This document shows positions 1-5,437 of a stretch of DNA of 5,437 bases, in pieces. The position numbers were made by a program, and so were the translations under genes. The DNA comes from Candidatus Colwelliibacteriota bacterium. Lineage in GTDB: Bacteria; Patescibacteriota; Minisyncoccia; UBA6257; Colwellbacteraceae. The stretch spans positions 1 through 5,437 of the forward strand of contig DAIDBC010000041.1 in NCBI GenBank assembly GCA_027310265.1. The letters are read 5' to 3'. Below the pieces are notes generated by a model, which was not told where the DNA came from, searched no databases, and was given only the letters and a program-made list of their open reading frames with translations. Numbering within the stretch: position 1 is the first letter of the stretch; each line of letters starts with the position of its first letter.

Positions 1-2
1 GG

Positions 3-140
3 TTCCGCTCAATCGACTTTTGGGGCGGACACCCGTTTAGGTTTGTTATTGCAATGGTACAATATTTTGGCGCGTATGTCAAGAACCAGTCGCGCTCATT
101 CCGTTTGTCGCGTCGGACCTCTATAATTCAAATATCTTGA
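3..140 (+). CDS. Possible 3' end of an upstream gene (partial, function uncertain)
   Basis: A frame is open from the window edge to a TGA at 138-140, giving about 45 residues. It begins FRSIDFWGGHPFRFVIAMVQ and becomes arginine- and serine-rich before the stop. The aromatic and hydrophobic run followed by a basic tail loosely recalls the C-termini of membrane-associated family 2 glycosyltransferases, but this is an impression without a catalytic motif. The TGA overlaps a TTG at 137-139 (TTGA), a 4-base stop/start overlap typical of translationally coupled genes; that is the best support for the frame being real. A competing frame (1-126) is also open and looks less protein-like. The gene body lies outside the window. 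Confidence 0.4.
   Translation, partial: FRSIDFWGGHPFRFVIAMVQYFGAYVKNQSRSFRLSRRTSIIQIS
122..127 (+). promoter_or_regulatory. Candidate -10 element (TATAAT) before the DUF4012 gene
   Basis: A perfect TATAAT lies at 122-127. No good -35 is visible: 99-104 at 17-base spacing matches only the first two bases of TTGACA. A second -10-like TACAAT lies at 58-63, also with a poor -35. Transcription from 122-127 would start near 134, leaving almost no leader for the TTG start at 137 but about 50 bases for a GTG start at 185. Both boxes lie inside the possible upstream coding end, so they may be chance matches. Confidence 0.3.
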
Positions 141-2086
141 AGCACAAACTGACCAGAAAAAATATCGATAGTAGGATATCCGACGTGCGTAAGCCGCGCG
201 GGGTGCGGATGCATCGTGAAAACTGGCAACCTGCCTCGGCGTTGGAGATCGAACGTCCCCAGCGACGCATACACAAGGTTGTGGCAGTAATCGCGGCGGC
301 ACTGGGCATAATTCTCATTGCCTACGCCGGATATCTTTGGGCAGTTAAGAATCGAACCGAAGCTTCGGCTAACGTGCTTTTTGGTAACCTGCGTTACTTA
401 CTATTTAATTCGTCGGAGCAGTTGTCCGCAGGTCGTGAAGAAATCCGAGCTGCAGGAAATAACACTGAATCAGTTTCGACCAGCGTAAGCCCTTTGAAAC
501 TTTTGCCGTTTCTGCGCGAAGTACCCAATAGCATCTCCCAAATAGGACAGTTGGCCAGCGCTTTAATTGCAGTTGATAATTCTTTTGCCCTGCTGCGGAA
601 CGAGGGGCTTGGTTTATTTTTCGGCGGGAACGGTCAAGAGTTAGTCAGTATCTTAAAAGATACCGATGCTGGTTTGAAACAAGTGAGTGGTTTGAGCGAC
701 TCGATAAGAGAGACGGCGGAGAAACTGGGCACTACGCCGCCGAATGTCGAGGGCAGTTATCTCGCCCTGGGGACGGAACTGCGCCGGCAGACGGATATGT
801 TGGATGCACTTATTGCTCTTTTGGAGCGTCCCGAGTCGCATGTCTTACTGGTTTTCGAGGATACTTCCGTGCTTCGTCCCGGCGGAGGGCGCATAACCGC
901 CTACGGCGATTTGAATTTGGGTAACGGGAGCTTTAAAAGCGTCGAGGTGCGAAGCGTAAGCGCGGCAGAGAAATCGCTTGGCGACGGATTAGTGCCGCCG
1001 ATACCCCTGCAATTGCAGGAGACATCTTGGAAAATACGGGACGCAAACTGGTTTTTCGATTTTCCTTCCTCGGCGGCCAAGGTTAAATCGTTTATTGAAA
1101 CCGCTGAGTCAGATAGCGGAAATACGACACAGTATACCGGCGTCATTGCAATTACGCCGGATGTACTTACTGATATCGTCCGTTCACTTTCGCCGATCCA
1201 AGTAGACGGTCTTAAGAAACCGATAACCGAGGCTAATTTTGTAAGCGAAACCAAACGCCTTGGTTATGAGCGTCTTATGAATATGCTTCTGCCGGCGATT
1301 GCGGCGAGAATACACAGTTTGAGTGGTGCCGAGAAGGGTGCTCTCGCCGGATCACTTGCAAATTGGATCACGAATCGCGAAGCGAGATTATATTTTATGG
1401 ATCCCGCCCTGCAGAGTTATGTTCTGAACTCTGACTGGGGAGGGGGAGTCTGGCCGCTGCCGGATAACTTCTCCGGGGATTATTTGGGGTTTGCCCGCGC
1501 GGATATCGGTACCAAATCTTCCTTACAGGAAACGTTAGGCCTGCGTTCGCAGATCGGCGCGGATGGGAGCGTGCGGAATGACTTAACCATTGTCCAAACC
1601 AATAACGGTGGGACAATTAGCCAGGATTTTATGCAGGTGTTCGTCCCCAGCGGCTCGCACCTCGTCCAAATTGCCGGTAACACCTATAAAAAAGTCAGTC
1701 CACCGGTAAACTACAAGCGTTTGGGTTACTCTGTAGATTCGGACGTTGCAGTGATTGAGGGTACGCGGACGGTGGACGCGGTGGATTACGCGGAAAGTTA
1801 CCAGGCTTTCGGACGGGGTGTGTTTGGTTTTTGGCTATCGCCCCAGCCGCGCGTTACCCGCACGGCCACGCTCACTTACGACAGTTCGCGGATCAAAATT
1901 TCTGATGGAACGCGTTATGAATTTGCGGTTGAACGTCAGCCTGGGGAAGATGCGTCGTTGAACTACAGCGTTGAGGCTCCGCCCGGCTGGCACTGGCGCG
2001 AATCTGGGAAGCCGGTATTCTATTACAACACCGACCATCTTCCGGGGCGGACAGTTATTAACCTCACTCTGGAACAGGGCGATTAG
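137..2086 (+). CDS. DUF4012 domain-containing membrane-anchored protein
   Basis: The product is 649 residues from the TTG at 137. A basic N-terminus is followed by one membrane helix (about residues 48-70), so most of the protein is expected outside the cytoplasm. The DUF4012 core starts near residue 235: LLVFEDTSVLRPGGG, then a region on YGDLNLGNG, then DANWFFDFPSSA and GVIAITPDVL, ending near SPIQV at about 353. These match the family pattern of a hydrophobic strand, an LRPTGG-like turn, D(S/A)NW..DFP and GVIA(L/I)(D/T)P. The C-terminal 80 or so residues look like a beta-rich Ig-like domain. The function of DUF4012 is unknown; an envelope or exopolysaccharide role is inference only. The start is uncertain: TTG 137 overlaps the preceding stop (TTGA) but has no Shine-Dalgarno; GTG 185 has AGGA 8 bases upstream; GTG 203 and ATG 209 are also possible. 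All keep the helix. lepA follows after 5 bases. Confidence 0.88.
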   Translation: MKHKLTRKNIDSRISDVRKPRGVRMHRENWQPASALEIERPQRRIHKVVAVIAAALGIILIAYAGYLWAVKNRTEASANVLFGNLRYLLFNSSEQLSAGREEIRAAGNNTESVSTSVSPLKLLPFLREVPNSISQIGQLASALIAVDNSFALLRNEGLGLFFGGNGQELVSILKDTDAGLKQVSGLSDSIRETAEKLGTTPPNVEGSYLALGTELRRQTDMLDALIALLERPESHVLLVFEDTSVLRPGGGRITAYGDLNLGNGSFKSVEVRSVSAAEKSLGDGLVPPIPLQLQETSWKIRDANWFFDFPSSAAKVKSFIETAESDSGNTTQYTGVIAITPDVLTDIVRSLSPIQVDGLKKPITEANFVSETKRLGYERLMNMLLPAIAARIHSLSGAEKGALAGSLANWITNREARLYFMDPALQSYVLNSDWGGGVWPLPDNFSGDYLGFARADIGTKSSLQETLGLRSQIGADGSVRNDLTIVQTNNGGTISQDFMQVFVPSGSHLVQIAGNTYKKVSPPVNYKRLGYSVDSDVAVIEGTRTVDAVDYAESYQAFGRGVFGFWLSPQPRVTRTATLTYDSSRIKISDGTRYEFAVERQPGEDASLNYSVEAPPGWHWRESGKPVFYYNTDHLPGRTVINLTLEQGD

Positions 2087-2091
2087 AGATA

Positions 2092-3840
2092 ATGGACACA
2101 AGAAACTTCGTGATCATCGCGCACATCGACCACGGTAAGTCCACTTTGGCCGATCGTTTTTTGGAACTCACCGGCACAGTTTCACCGCACAAAATGAAAG
2201 CGCAATATCTGGATCAATTGGAGCTGGAACGGGAACGCGGGATCACCATCAAAATGGCGCCAGTCGCGATGCATTATAAGGGTGTAACGCTTAATCTAAT
2301 CGACACTCCCGGCCACAGCGATTTTTCGTACGAGGTGTCGCGGGCGCTAAAAGCGGTGGAGGGGGCAATTCTGTTGGTCGATGCGACCCAGGGTATTCAA
2401 GCGCAAACGTTGGCCAATTTGGAGCGAGCCCGCTCGGAGGGACTTACGATCATCGGCGCGCTGAATAAGGTTGACTTGAATCCGGTCGGTCAGGAAGAAC
2501 TGGCGGAGGAGCTCGCCGAACTTCTTGGAACCACCCGCAAGGAAATATTTCGTGTTTCCGGTAAAACGGGGCAGGGTGTGCCCGAACTTTTGGATGCGGT
2601 TATCGATAAAGTGCCCCCGCCCAGGGAGGTAAAATCGCCTGCCGCGCTGATTTTTAGTTCGCTTTATGACGACCACAAAGGCGTCGTCGCGTTTGTCAGG
2701 GTTTTCGGCGGTAAATTCGAGGCTGGAGAATCTGCGGAGCTTCTAGCCTTCAACCGCAGTTTCAAGATAAAGGAAGTGGGATATTTTGCACCGGAGATTA
2801 CGCCCGGCCGGGAATTGCATCCGGGCGATATCGGTTATATCGCAACCGGCATCAAAGATCCCGATGCCATCCGGATAGGCGACACAATCGGTCCGACAAC
2901 CGGCGGACAGGCTTTGCCCGGTTTCGAGGTCCCCGCCCCGGTTGTTTTTGTGTCGTTGTATCCGGCAGAAAGCGATGACTACGATGACCTAAAAGTGGCC
3001 CTGCACAAGTTACGCCTGCGCGATTCGTCTTTTTCGATTGCCTCGGATGTGAGTGAGGTTTTGGGCCGCGGCTTCCAGTGCGGCTTTTTGGGCAGGCTGC
3101 ATTTTGAAATTGTCGTGCAGCGGCTGGAACGCGAGTTCGGGTTGAAAGTGGTAAACAGTTTTCCATCAGTCGCTTATCGGGTTGAACTAAAGAGAGGGGA
3201 ATGGACGACCATCGAACGAGCCAGAGATTTTCCGGCGGAATATCTGGTGGCCGAGGAGCCAGTAACACGCCTTACCATCCTTACGCCGCTTAGATATTTG
3301 GGTAACATTTTGGGACTGAAAGATCACTTTCGGATGGGTGAGGTCAAAACCGAGACCCGTGGCAATTACGCAGTCATCAATACCGTTCTTCCATTAGCCG
3401 AACTGATACTGGATTTCGACGACAAGTTGAAATCAGTTTCCCAGGGTTTCGCTTCATTCAGTTATGATTTCGCAGGTTACGAGCCTACCGAACTTAGGAA
3501 GATGGATATTTTAGTGGCCGGAGAAGTCGTGCCGGGGCTAAGCCGCATAGTGCATAAAAGCGAGCTGGAGTACGAAGGTCGTAAGATGGCTGAGCGGCTG
3601 AAGGATTTGCTGCCGCGCCAGCAATTTGCGCAGGCGATCCAGGCTGCGGCGGAGGGCAGAATAATCGCGAGAGAAACCATTCCTGCATTGAAAAAAGATG
3701 TCACCGGTTATCTCTATGGCGGTGATCGCAGCCGTAAGATGAAGCTGTGGAAGAAACAGCAGCGCGGCAAGGCGAAACTAAAAGAACGCGGCCGGGTGGA
3801 TATCTCGGTGGAGGTTTTTCGCGAGCTGCTAAAGCGATAG
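2092..3840 (+). CDS. lepA: Elongation factor 4 (LepA), ribosome-associated translational GTPase
   Basis: A GTPase of 582 residues that binds the ribosome at the membrane or in the cytoplasm; the family is implicated in back-translocation, rescue of stalled elongation and 30S biogenesis. GTPase motifs in order: G1 AHIDHGKST (10-18), G2 RGITIK (49-54), G3 DTPGH (71-75, with the catalytic-type His75), G4 NKVD (125-128), G5 SGK (156-158; most homologues have SAK). After domain II (LHPGDIGYIATGIKD) come domain III (GFQCGFLGRLHFEIV, near 332), the EF-G domain V-like part, and the EF4-specific C-terminal domain with LPRQQF (about 507), TGYLYGGDRSRKMK (about 543) and a basic tail. EF-G domain IV is absent, which separates it from EF-G. 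It is slightly shorter than the roughly 600 residues of E. coli LepA, mainly at the extreme C-terminus. The ATG at 2092 puts G1 at the usual distance. Its Shine-Dalgarno is weak (AGGG at 2076-2079), and the 5-base gap to the DUF4012 stop suggests coupled translation. Confidence 0.97.
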   Translation: MDTRNFVIIAHIDHGKSTLADRFLELTGTVSPHKMKAQYLDQLELERERGITIKMAPVAMHYKGVTLNLIDTPGHSDFSYEVSRALKAVEGAILLVDATQGIQAQTLANLERARSEGLTIIGALNKVDLNPVGQEELAEELAELLGTTRKEIFRVSGKTGQGVPELLDAVIDKVPPPREVKSPAALIFSSLYDDHKGVVAFVRVFGGKFEAGESAELLAFNRSFKIKEVGYFAPEITPGRELHPGDIGYIATGIKDPDAIRIGDTIGPTTGGQALPGFEVPAPVVFVSLYPAESDDYDDLKVALHKLRLRDSSFSIASDVSEVLGRGFQCGFLGRLHFEIVVQRLEREFGLKVVNSFPSVAYRVELKRGEWTTIERARDFPAEYLVAEEPVTRLTILTPLRYLGNILGLKDHFRMGEVKTETRGNYAVINTVLPLAELILDFDDKLKSVSQGFASFSYDFAGYEPTELRKMDILVAGEVVPGLSRIVHKSELEYEGRKMAERLKDLLPRQQFAQAIQAAAEGRIIARETIPALKKDVTGYLYGGDRSRKMKLWKKQQRGKAKLKERGRVDISVEVFRELLKR

Positions 3841-3849
3841 AAAAAGGGA

Positions 3850-3855
3850 TAAAAT
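3850..3855 (+). promoter_or_regulatory. Weak candidate -10 (TAAAAT) before the FtsB-like gene
   Basis: TAAAAT at 3850-3855 matches five of six bases of TATAAT in the 21-base gap between lepA and the FtsB-like gene. The best -35 at 17-base spacing is CTGCTA (3827-3832), three of six matches. Initiation here would begin near the ATG at 3862, giving a leaderless message. The AAAGGGA at 3843-3849, 12 bases before that ATG, could instead be a ribosome binding site used in read-through transcription from lepA. Confidence 0.27.
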
Positions 3856-3861
3856 AAACTT

Positions 3862-4134
3862 ATGCAGCGGCTCTGGATCTATATTGTTTTGTTTGCGGTG
3901 GCCGGATTTCTAGGTTTTCAGGTGTATAAGGTGGATCAAAACAGGAGAACTCTGACTGATGAATTCGACAAGATGAAAGCGCAGGCGAACAATCTAGCCG
4001 CCGAGAACCAGAAACTGCAACAAAACATCGATTACTTTTCCGACCCATACAATTTGGAGAAAGAGCTGCGGTCAAAGTTCAATTATCGCTTGCCTTGGGA
4101 GAATTTGATAATTATAGTTCCGAAGCAAAGATAA
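3862..4134 (+). CDS. FtsB/DivIC-like septum formation initiator protein
   Basis: A 90-residue bitopic membrane protein. A four-residue cytoplasmic tail is followed by a membrane helix (about residues 4-22), then a coiled coil (about 28-58, with hydrophobic heptad positions such as L31, F35, M38, A42, L45, L52, I56), then the characteristic C-terminal block: Y58 to D61, LEKELRSKF (65-73), and a P-W-E-N-L-I-I-I-V-P ending. This matches the FtsB/DivIC family in layout and length; FtsB forms a scaffold with FtsL and FtsQ that activates septal peptidoglycan synthesis. An FtsL-like protein has a similar topology, but the post-coil block favours FtsB/DivIC. The start is the ATG at 3862, with AAAGGGA 12 bases upstream. 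Its TAA stop abuts the first base of a tRNA gene. The cell-wall gene mltG two features downstream fits a division/envelope role. Confidence 0.88.
   Translation: MQRLWIYIVLFAVAGFLGFQVYKVDQNRRTLTDEFDKMKAQANNLAAENQKLQQNIDYFSDPYNLEKELRSKFNYRLPWENLIIIVPKQR
4090..4118 (+). promoter_or_regulatory. Candidate sigma70-type promoter for tRNA-Gly, inside the FtsB-like gene
   Basis: TTGCCT (4090-4095, four of six bases of TTGACA) is separated by exactly 17 bases from TATAGT (4113-4118, five of six of TATAAT). Transcription would begin near 4125, about 10 bases before the mature tRNA 5' end, a short leader for RNase P to remove. It lies within the last 15 codons of the FtsB-like gene. It would let the tRNA, and possibly mltG, be transcribed independently of lepA and the division gene. 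Confidence 0.5.
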
Positions 4135-4205
4135 GCGGGATTAGTATAGTGGCAGTACGCGACCTTCCCAAGGTTGAGGCGCCAGTTCGATTCTGGTATC
4201 CCGCT
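4135..4205 (+). tRNA. tRNA-Gly (anticodon CCC)
   Basis: A 71-base cloverleaf folds by eye. The acceptor stem GCGGGAT pairs fully with ATCCCGC. The D stem GTAT/GTAC has a T-G closing pair and a D loop containing GG. The anticodon stem CGACC/GGTTG (one G-T pair) carries loop TTCCCAA with CCC at the anticodon, reading GGG glycine codons. The variable loop is AGGC, and the T stem GCCAG/CTGGT (one G-T pair) carries loop TTCGATT. The discriminator base is T, usual for bacterial tRNA-Gly. The CCA end is not encoded (CCT follows), so it must be added after processing. The gene begins on the base after the FtsB-like TAA stop and ends 16 bases before the mltG ATG. Confidence 0.96.
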
Positions 4206-4221
4206 CCTCAAAGAGAAAACA

Positions 4222-5199
4222 ATGTTCACTCCCCGGAGGATTTTCATTATTTCTGCCTGCGTTGTGGCGGCTCTGGTGATTTTTGCAGTTTACTTTCTTG
4301 CTTTTAGCGCTCCGCAGGCCGGCGCCGGGTCGGAACGCTTCGTAATACCGCTAAATATCAGCGACACTAAAATCTCCTCAAGTCTGAAAAATAGCGGTTT
4401 CATCCGTAGCGCCGTTGCGTTTAATCTCGTCGTTTCATTGGAAGGGCTCCGCGCCAAGATCCAACCGGGAGGTTACAAAATCTCCAAGTCAATGAACGTG
4501 TTTGAACTGGCGGCAACGCTTGCCCAACCGCCGTATATGAGGTGGGTGATCATACCGGAAGGATTGCGTAAGGAAGAAACAGCCGGCATTCTCGCGAAGA
4601 CTCTGGGTTGGAGCAGCGATGAAGAAAACAAGTGGGTCAGCACGTACACCGCAACGCCGCCAGAATACTTCGAGGGTGTTTATTTCCCGGATACCTATTT
4701 GATTCCGGTGGATGAGTCCCCGCAAGACGTGGCTAGCCGGCTGCAAGCCAAATTTCGGGAGAAATTCGAGCCATATATGAAAGAGGCGCTGAAGCAAAAT
4801 ATTAAATGGGACACCCTGATAAAAGTTGCCTCGATTATTGAACGCGAGGCTGGCAAGAACGATATGCCGTTAATCTCCGGAATAATCTGGAACCGGTTGC
4901 TTGTCGGGATGAAGCTGGATGTAGACGCCACCATTCAATATGCCCGCGGGAATACAGGGAAAGGATGGTGGGCGCCACTAGTTGCGGGGGACACAAAGAT
5001 AGATTCGCCTTACAACACCTACTTGCACAATGGATTGCCGCCGCACCCGATTGCAAGTCCGGGGCTTGCAGCAATCGACGCCGCGCTTCGTCCGGCTAAA
5101 ACCGATTGTTTCTACTATCTCCATGACAGCGGGGGTAACATCCATTGCGCTAAAACTTACGAGGAACAGCAGCGGAACATCAAGGAATATTTGAAGTAA
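4222..5199 (+). CDS. mltG: Endolytic murein transglycosylase MltG (YceG-like)
   Basis: A 325-residue membrane-anchored lytic transglycosylase that cleaves nascent peptidoglycan glycan strands and is thought to set strand length. A single N-terminal helix (about 7-28) precedes a small LysM-like region (about 38-100, QPGGYKISKSMN) and the YceG catalytic domain. Visible family motifs: RWVIIPEG (107-114), EGVYFPDTY (151-159), VASIIEREAG (202-211) with E207 aligning to the catalytic glutamate (E218 in E. coli), NRL..GM.LDVDATIQYA (224-241), SPYNTY (262-267) and GLPPHPIASPGLAAIDAAL (271-289). The C-terminus has the GGNIHCAKTYEE block that answers to the family's G.H.F..T..EH. The length is normal (E. 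coli about 340). ATG 4222 is chosen because an upstream in-frame TTG (4174) lies inside the tRNA. The Shine-Dalgarno is weak (AGAG at 4212-4215). No terminator is visible after the TAA. Confidence 0.96.
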   Translation: MFTPRRIFIISACVVAALVIFAVYFLAFSAPQAGAGSERFVIPLNISDTKISSSLKNSGFIRSAVAFNLVVSLEGLRAKIQPGGYKISKSMNVFELAATLAQPPYMRWVIIPEGLRKEETAGILAKTLGWSSDEENKWVSTYTATPPEYFEGVYFPDTYLIPVDESPQDVASRLQAKFREKFEPYMKEALKQNIKWDTLIKVASIIEREAGKNDMPLISGIIWNRLLVGMKLDVDATIQYARGNTGKGWWAPLVAGDTKIDSPYNTYLHNGLPPHPIASPGLAAIDAALRPAKTDCFYYLHDSGGNIHCAKTYEEQQRNIKEYLK

Positions 5200-5202
5200 A
5201 AG

Positions 5203-5211
5203 TTATCCACA
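5203..5211 (+). promoter_or_regulatory. Perfect DnaA-box sequence (TTATCCACA)
   Basis: TTATCCACA, identical to the strong E. coli DnaA-box consensus TTAT(C/A)CACA, lies 4 bases after the mltG stop. I saw no second copy in the window, so it is not an origin-like cluster. Its last six bases (5206-5211) double as the best -35 for the promoter below. It may be a DnaA-controlled promoter site or simply part of a lineage-typical promoter. Confidence 0.5.
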
Positions 5212-5235
5212 GCCGCCGGTATTTTGTTGTATAAT
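5206..5235 (+). promoter_or_regulatory. Candidate promoter of the 3'-most gene
   Basis: A perfect TATAAT -10 lies at 5230-5235. The best -35 is TCCACA (5206-5211), four of six bases of TTGACA at an 18-base spacing. Transcription would start near 5242, giving a leader of about 34 bases to the ATG at 5276. The position, in the only sizeable gap after mltG and right before a new gene, fits a genuine transcription start. Confidence 0.6.
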
Positions 5236-5275
5236 AATACGCAGTAGGCCTATTAAATTCATTGGCACCAATCCT

Positions 5276-5437
<162 letters not shown>

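Noticed and set aside
1..126. Alternative frame 1 coding end before the DUF4012 gene
   Set aside because: Open for about 41 codons, but its residue pattern is less protein-like than the frame ending at 140 and it offers no start/stop overlap with the next gene.
901..1254. 117-residue open frame on the minus strand
   Set aside because: It is antisense to the DUF4012 core, which has clear family motifs on the other strand; no ribosome binding site or domain was seen.
2852..3268. 138-residue open frame on the minus strand
   Set aside because: It lies wholly antisense to lepA, has low-complexity proline/arginine-rich content and no recognisable domain; it is a shadow of the lepA codons.
4174..4221. 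TTG-initiated extension of mltG by 16 residues
   Set aside because: It begins inside the tRNA anticodon arm and variable region and adds no family-like sequence; ATG 4222 directly precedes the basic residues and membrane helix expected of MltG.
4095..4307. 70-residue open frame on the plus strand through the tRNA
   Set aside because: It crosses the FtsB-like end, the whole tRNA and the mltG start in another frame, so it cannot be a sensible protein.
137..5199. Recoded genetic code (TGA as glycine, as in Gracilibacteria/Absconditabacteria)
   Set aside because: The complete reading frames contain no internal TGA and all complete genes end in TAG or TAA; glycine is encoded by GGN codons.
5203..5211. 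Replication origin
   Set aside because: Only one DnaA-box sequence was found, with no cluster, AT-rich unwinding stretch or neighbouring dnaA/dnaN gene.
5200..5275. Rho-independent terminator after mltG
   Set aside because: The GC-rich AGCCGCCGGT followed by TATTTTGTTG looks suggestive, but no self-complementary stem could be formed.

Overview
The window reads as a piece of a Candidate Phyla Radiation (Patescibacteria, probably Parcubacteria-like) chromosome. This rests on a DUF4012 membrane protein of about 650 residues, a compact LepA ending right after its basic C-terminal helix, a minimal 90-residue FtsB/DivIC-like protein, tight gene packing, a tRNA without an encoded CCA, weak or absent Shine-Dalgarno sequences, and a final truncated gene whose signal region runs into a W-T-N-P-S-x-S-P-P-N motif that I recall from CPR surface proteins. 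The genetic code looks standard: the long frames have no in-frame TGA and the four complete genes end in TAG or TAA. The lineage call is inference from gene content, not from a marker phylogeny.

Layout, all on the + strand. Positions 3-140 look like the 3' end of an upstream gene, possibly a glycosyltransferase; this is a weak call. Its stop overlaps a TTG that may start the DUF4012 gene (137-2086). The gene for elongation factor 4 (lepA, 2092-3840) follows after 5 bases, then after 21 bases an FtsB/DivIC-like division protein (3862-4134). A tRNA-Gly(CCC) gene (4135-4205) begins on the base right after that stop codon, and mltG (4222-5199) starts 16 bases after the tRNA. From 5200 on there is a short intergenic region with a perfect DnaA-box 9-mer overlapping a possible -35 element and a perfect TATAAT -10. 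The 5' end of a secreted or membrane-anchored protein gene (5276 to window end) follows; it carries a 31-base (GA)n tract inside codons 6-17.

How the genes fit together: the FtsB-like protein and MltG both act on the septum and cell wall (divisome scaffold and peptidoglycan strand terminase). DUF4012 proteins are envelope-anchored with unknown function. LepA and the tRNA are translation genes lodged among them. The most striking signal is the dinucleotide repeat in the final gene: any change that is not a multiple of three units puts the ribosome into a stop within about 30 bases, the layout expected of a phase-variable surface protein. No mobile element, CRISPR array or rho-independent terminator was seen.
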